From contig CAWELN010000008.1 in the NCBI GenBank assembly GCA_963809795.1, positions 62,001 to 126,000 on the forward strand: a stretch of 64,000 nucleotides of DNA, in the 5' to 3' direction. Position 1 is the first letter of the stretch, and each line of letters opens with the position of its first letter. Made by a program: the position numbers and the translations under genes. The notes below the pieces were generated by a model that saw only the letters and a program-made list of their open reading frames with translations, was not told the origin of the DNA and searched no databases. Below are positions 60,973 to 64,000 of this stretch, one piece after another. The DNA is from DASUAS01 sp963809795 (GTDB taxonomy: Bacteria; Actinomycetota; Acidimicrobiia; IMCC26256; DASPTH01).

Positions 60973-62976
60973 TCAGCCGGCGCGGCGGTGCTGGCGGCGG
61001 TGGTCGAGGAAGTCGACCAGCACGTAGTCGCCGAGGGTGTCGGCGTTGGTGAAGAACGCCCGGCCACCGTTGACCCGCATCATCTGCTCCACGAACGAGC
61101 GCAGGTAGTAGCTCTCGTCGAGCATGAAGGTGTTGATGCGGATCCCGTCGCGCGTGCAGCGCATGACCTCTTTGAGCGTCTCCTCGATGGTCACCGGCGA
61201 CGGCGGGTACTGGAAGTAGGCCTCGCCACCCTCGATGTGGGCGGTGGGCTCGCCGTCGGTGACCATGATGATCTGCTTGGTGCCGCTCTGGCGGGCCAGT
61301 TGCTTGCGGGCCAGCAGCAGCGCGTGCTGCATGTTGGTGCCCCACTCGAAGTCCCAGCTCATCTCGGGCAGCAGCTCGGGCTTCACCTCGCGGGCGACGC
61401 GGCCGAACGACACCAGCCCGAAGTAGTCGCGCGGGAACTGGCTCGTGATCAGCGCGTGGAGCGCCATCGCCACCTTCTTGGCGGGCAGGAAGTTGTCGCG
61501 CATCGGCATCGAGAGCGACACGTCGAGGAGGAGCACGGTCGACGAACGGGTGAGCATCTCGGTGCGCTCGACCTCGAAGTCGTCGGGTGAGAGCCGCACC
61601 GGCGTGCCCGCACCCGACCGCCAGATGGCGTTCTTCACCGTCTCCTGCACGTTCAGGTGGAACGGGTCGCCGAACTCGTACGGCTTGTGGTCGTGCGCGT
61701 GCTCGTTGCCGATCCCGGTCCGTTCCAGCTCGTGCCGGCCGGTCCGGTCCCGCATCAGCTTGCGGTACAGGTCGGAGAGGGCCTTGTTGCCGATGGCGCG
61801 GATCGCCCGCGGCGTGAGCTCGAGCCGACCCTCCCGCTGCTCGATGAGCCCGGCGTCCTCCAGCATCTTGGTGAGCTCGCGCAGCCGGTCGAGCGAGCGA
61901 GCGGCGTCGTCGCCCAGCAGCTCGCGGGCGCGGTCCAGGTCGACCTCGGCCAGCTCGCCGGGCTGGGTCGCGGAGCGCATGAGGTTCTCGAGCGCGTCGA
62001 GGTCGCCGAGGGTGTCGAGCAACCCCGGCATCTCGCCGAACTGCAACGGGTCGTTGCCGCTGAAGTTCTGCGACCGCTGCCACGGCAGGTTCGGGAAGGC
62101 GTTCTGGAGGTTGCGGGAGAGCTGGTCGACCTGCCAGCGCAGGTCCATGTCCTCGAGGAGCGACTCCGAGAGCGCCTGCAGCTGTGCGCGCTGCTCCGGC
62201 GTCATCGAGTTGAGGAGCTGCTGCATCTGCGCCATCGACTGCGCCATCTGCTCGAGCAGCTCGTCGAGGTTCTGCGGGTTGCCGGGGAAGAAGTCGCCGA
62301 AGCGCTCCATGAAGCCCTCGAAGTCGGGCTCCTCGCCGCGCTCGCGCTGCTCGAGCATCTGGTTGAGCTCGTTGAGCATGTCCTTCATGCGCTGCATGCG
62401 CTCGGGGGTCATGTTCTGCATGCCCTCGGACAGCTGGTTGAAGTAGCTCTGCATCAGCTGCTCGCGCAGCTGGTCCATGAGCTCCTCGAACCGCTCGCGC
62501 GCGGCGTCGTCCATGAACTCGTAGTTCTGGAGCGACTGCACGCGGCCGGCGAGGTCGGGGGGCAGCTCCTCCAGCTCGCGGCGCCGCTGCTCGGCGACGT
62601 CCTCCACCAGCTCCTGGCGGCGCTGGTCGCCCGAGCGGGTGGCCTCCTCGACCCGCCGCTCGATGCCCTCGCGCTCCATGTCGACGACCTCGTTGAGCTG
62701 CTCGGCGATGTCGTCGTAGACGCCCCCGAGGTCGCGGCTCTCCAGCTCCTGGCGACGGCGCTCCCGCAGCCGCTCCAGCATCTCGCGCAGGCCCATGAGC
62801 CGCTCGTCGTTGCGGTCACGGAAGCCCTGCTGCATCATCCGCCGCAGCGCCGCGTTGAGGTCCCCGTGGTAGAGCAGGTCGTCGCTCATCTCGTCGAGCA
62901 GCGATTCCGCATCGAGGTCGAACCCGGTCTGGGTGCCATCCCACCGTGAGTACCGGAAACCCGGTCGACGCGCCAT
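60973..62976 (-). CDS. VWA-domain protein, partner of MoxR/Mg-chelatase-type ATPase
   Basis: 667 residues from ATG 62976 (GTG 62979 possible). Long glutamine/glutamate-rich helical part (about 30-330, coiled coil), then a C-terminal VWA domain with MIDAS start LLLDVSLSMPMRDN and IIMVTDGEPT. Pairs with the chelatase-like gene at the right edge as in actinobacterial ChlI/ChlD-like modules. Confidence 0.88.
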   Translation of the reverse strand: MARRPGFRYSRWDGTQTGFDLDAESLLDEMSDDLLYHGDLNAALRRMMQQGFRDRNDERLMGLREMLERLRERRRQELESRDLGGVYDDIAEQLNEVVDMEREGIERRVEEATRSGDQRRQELVEDVAEQRRRELEELPPDLAGRVQSLQNYEFMDDAARERFEELMDQLREQLMQSYFNQLSEGMQNMTPERMQRMKDMLNELNQMLEQRERGEEPDFEGFMERFGDFFPGNPQNLDELLEQMAQSMAQMQQLLNSMTPEQRAQLQALSESLLEDMDLRWQVDQLSRNLQNAFPNLPWQRSQNFSGNDPLQFGEMPGLLDTLGDLDALENLMRSATQPGELAEVDLDRARELLGDDAARSLDRLRELTKMLEDAGLIEQREGRLELTPRAIRAIGNKALSDLYRKLMRDRTGRHELERTGIGNEHAHDHKPYEFGDPFHLNVQETVKNAIWRSGAGTPVRLSPDDFEVERTEMLTRSSTVLLLDVSLSMPMRDNFLPAKKVAMALHALITSQFPRDYFGLVSFGRVAREVKPELLPEMSWDFEWGTNMQHALLLARKQLARQSGTKQIIMVTDGEPTAHIEGGEAYFQYPPSPVTIEETLKEVMRCTRDGIRINTFMLDESYYLRSFVEQMMRVNGGRAFFTNADTLGDYVLVDFLDHRRQHRRAG

Positions 62977-62982
62977 CACAAC

Positions 62983-63036
62983 GGTTGATTCCGCTCCGGC
63001 GTCCCAGCCATCCGGCCACGCCTCCGCTTCATCTGC
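62983..63036. repeat. single copy of the structured intergenic element
   Basis: GGTTGATTCCGCTCCGGCG start with GGCG-TCCC-AGCC-ATCC-GGCC-A-CGCC core. Outer helix as in the 43.6-kb copies; inner helix one pair shorter. Located between the start of the VWA gene and the lipoprotein gene. Confidence 0.75.
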
Positions 63037-63092
63037 ATGGGCCCACGGTACCGGTTTCGCGTTCGCGCCGGGTCGGGGACCACAATGCAGGG

Positions 63093-63473
63093 ATGCGCTG
63101 GTCCCGGGCCGTCGCCGTCGCCCTGCTGTTCGCCTCCGGGGTCGCCGCCTGCTCCGAGGACTCGTCGTCGTCGCTGCCGACCCCGAGCAAGGCGTTCTGC
63201 CAGGCCGCCTACGACTACGACAGCAACCTGCCCAAGCTCGTCGGCAAGATCGGCAAACAGACCGACCTGGTGGCGAAGCTCGCCGCGACCGCGCCCAAGG
63301 ACATCGCCGGCGACGCGCAGGTGTACCTCGACGCCATGAAACGGCGGGCCGCGGGCGACACCTCGGTGATCGACAACCCGAAGATCGAGCACGCCGTCGA
63401 CAACGTGAACCGCCGCGCGGCCGCCGGGTGCAAGCTCTTCAGCCAGAACCAGGACGGCACCGGCGGGATGTAG
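63093..63473 (+). CDS. small putative lipoprotein
   Basis: 126 residues. Signal peptide with lipobox GVAAC (cysteine near residue 20), Ser-rich spacer, then a helical region with two further cysteines (AFCQAAYDY, AGCKLFS). Start is ATG 63093. Function unknown; this type of short cysteine-bearing lipoprotein is common in actinobacteria. Confidence 0.78.
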   Translation: MRWSRAVAVALLFASGVAACSEDSSSSLPTPSKAFCQAAYDYDSNLPKLVGKIGKQTDLVAKLAATAPKDIAGDAQVYLDAMKRRAAGDTSVIDNPKIEHAVDNVNRRAAAGCKLFSQNQDGTGGM

Positions 63474-63493
63474 CGGTCGTGCCGGCGGACGGG

Positions 63494-64000
63494 TCAGCCG
63501 CGACCGCGGTACGCGGCGCGCCCGCCCATGGCGTCCTTGTTGAGGCGCTTCGACAGGTGGAGGCCCTCGAGCACGAACTCGGTCGCCGACGCGACACCCG
63601 CAGGGGTCTCGCCGACCTCGAGGTCGGCGAGGGTGGACCGGAGCGCGGGCACGTCGCGGAGCAGCTTCGCGTACTCCGACGACGCGATGTCCTCCCCGGT
63701 GTGCACCACCAGGCCGTTCTCGAACGCACTCACCACGTCGGTGAGCTTCTCCGGCCGCGTCCGGGCCCGGAAGGTCTCGAGGATCGACGCCTTGACGATG
63801 CGGTCGAGCACCTGCTCCTCGCGCCCGTCGTCGACGGTCTCGAACTCGACCTTGCCCGCGGTGCTGGCGACGAGGGCGTCGAGGTCGCTCACGCGCGGGA
63901 CCACCTCGGTCTCGCCGTGGCGCAACGACCGCCGGGTCGCGTTGGCGACCAGCGTCTCGTAGTTGGCGATCGAGAGCCGCACCGACACGCCTGAGCGCTG
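63494..64000 (-). CDS. magnesium-chelatase-like AAA ATPase, C-terminal part, cut by window edge
   Basis: The frame is open to the edge (QRSGVSVRLSIANYETLVAN), which is the end of the AAA module in ChlI-like proteins. The GTG at 63988 is not the real start. About 168 residues are visible, with a helical lid domain. It probably acts with the VWA protein downstream. Confidence 0.85.
   Translation of the reverse strand, partial: QRSGVSVRLSIANYETLVANATRRSLRHGETEVVPRVSDLDALVASTAGKVEFETVDDGREEQVLDRIVKASILETFRARTRPEKLTDVVSAFENGLVVHTGEDIASSEYAKLLRDVPALRSTLADLEVGETPAGVASATEFVLEGLHLSKRLNKDAMGGRAAYRGRG

Overview
The window is a very GC-rich, gene-dense bacterial chromosome segment with strongly actinobacterial content: two WhiB proteins, a UPF0182 membrane protein, DUF2510 modules, an F420-type (LLM) oxidoreductase, an AhpE peroxiredoxin, SenX3/RegX3-like phosphate control, SigE/anti-sigma/RseB-like genes and a Zincin_2 protease. 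Many genes carry a TANNNT box 5-8 bases before an ATG or GTG, the layout of actinobacterial leaderless transcripts. I read it as an uncultured-type actinomycete, perhaps of the class Acidimicrobiia; the class is inference. No rRNA, tRNA, CRISPR array, transposase or prophage was seen.

Layout. 1-2 kb: 3' part of sufS, then sufU. 1.8-12.6 kb: a small ORF, an L,D-transpeptidase, a lipoprotein, a GGDEF-EAL protein, a very large coiled-coil/LRV-repeat protein read across two frameshifts, and a divergently placed ATPase-less PilB/GspE-like protein with two c-di-GMP-binding-type MshEN motifs. 12.6-16.5 kb: sufB-sufD-Rieske-sufC on the minus strand. 16.6-26 kb: UPF0182, DivIVA-like protein, Lon-like PDZ protease, HEAT protein, DUF4328/DUF2510 protein, and moaE followed by a MreB-like gene that appears to start at CTG. 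26-34 kb: an HtrA-like protein lacking its catalytic serine, a fused siroheme-decarboxylase-like (NirDL) gene, a class V aminotransferase, an SDR, a Zincin_2 protease, a 3'-shortened 3-hydroxyacyl-CoA dehydrogenase and an MFS transporter.

34-51 kb is a phosphorus and arsenic island: ppk1, CYTH-CHAD, Nudix, SixA, surE, ahpE, a cNMP-binding protein, the ars cassette (arsR divergent from arsI, aquaporin, arsC), and the minus-strand operon pstS-pstC-pstA-pstB-histidine kinase-response regulator, with two phoU genes divergent from pstS. Three direct-repeat sites with 11-bp phasing resemble PHO boxes and lie before pstS/phoU, surE and the cNMP gene, suggesting one local phosphate regulon.

51-58 kb resembles the mycobacterial sigE locus (htrA, whiB, RseB-like, anti-sigma, sigE, tatA), followed by an LLM oxidoreductase, ftcD, a second whiB and a macrodomain protein. 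58-64 kb holds divergent citrate synthases (one fused to a MerR-like HTH), a VWA protein and a truncated magnesium-chelatase-like ATPase.

The most novel observation is a short intergenic element present at three loci (five copies) that folds into a nested hairpin with compensatory changes in both helices. Three tandem copies fill the gap between the histidine kinase and response regulator genes. Six reading-frame breaks in otherwise well-conserved genes may be sequence errors and should be checked before any of these genes is called a pseudogene.
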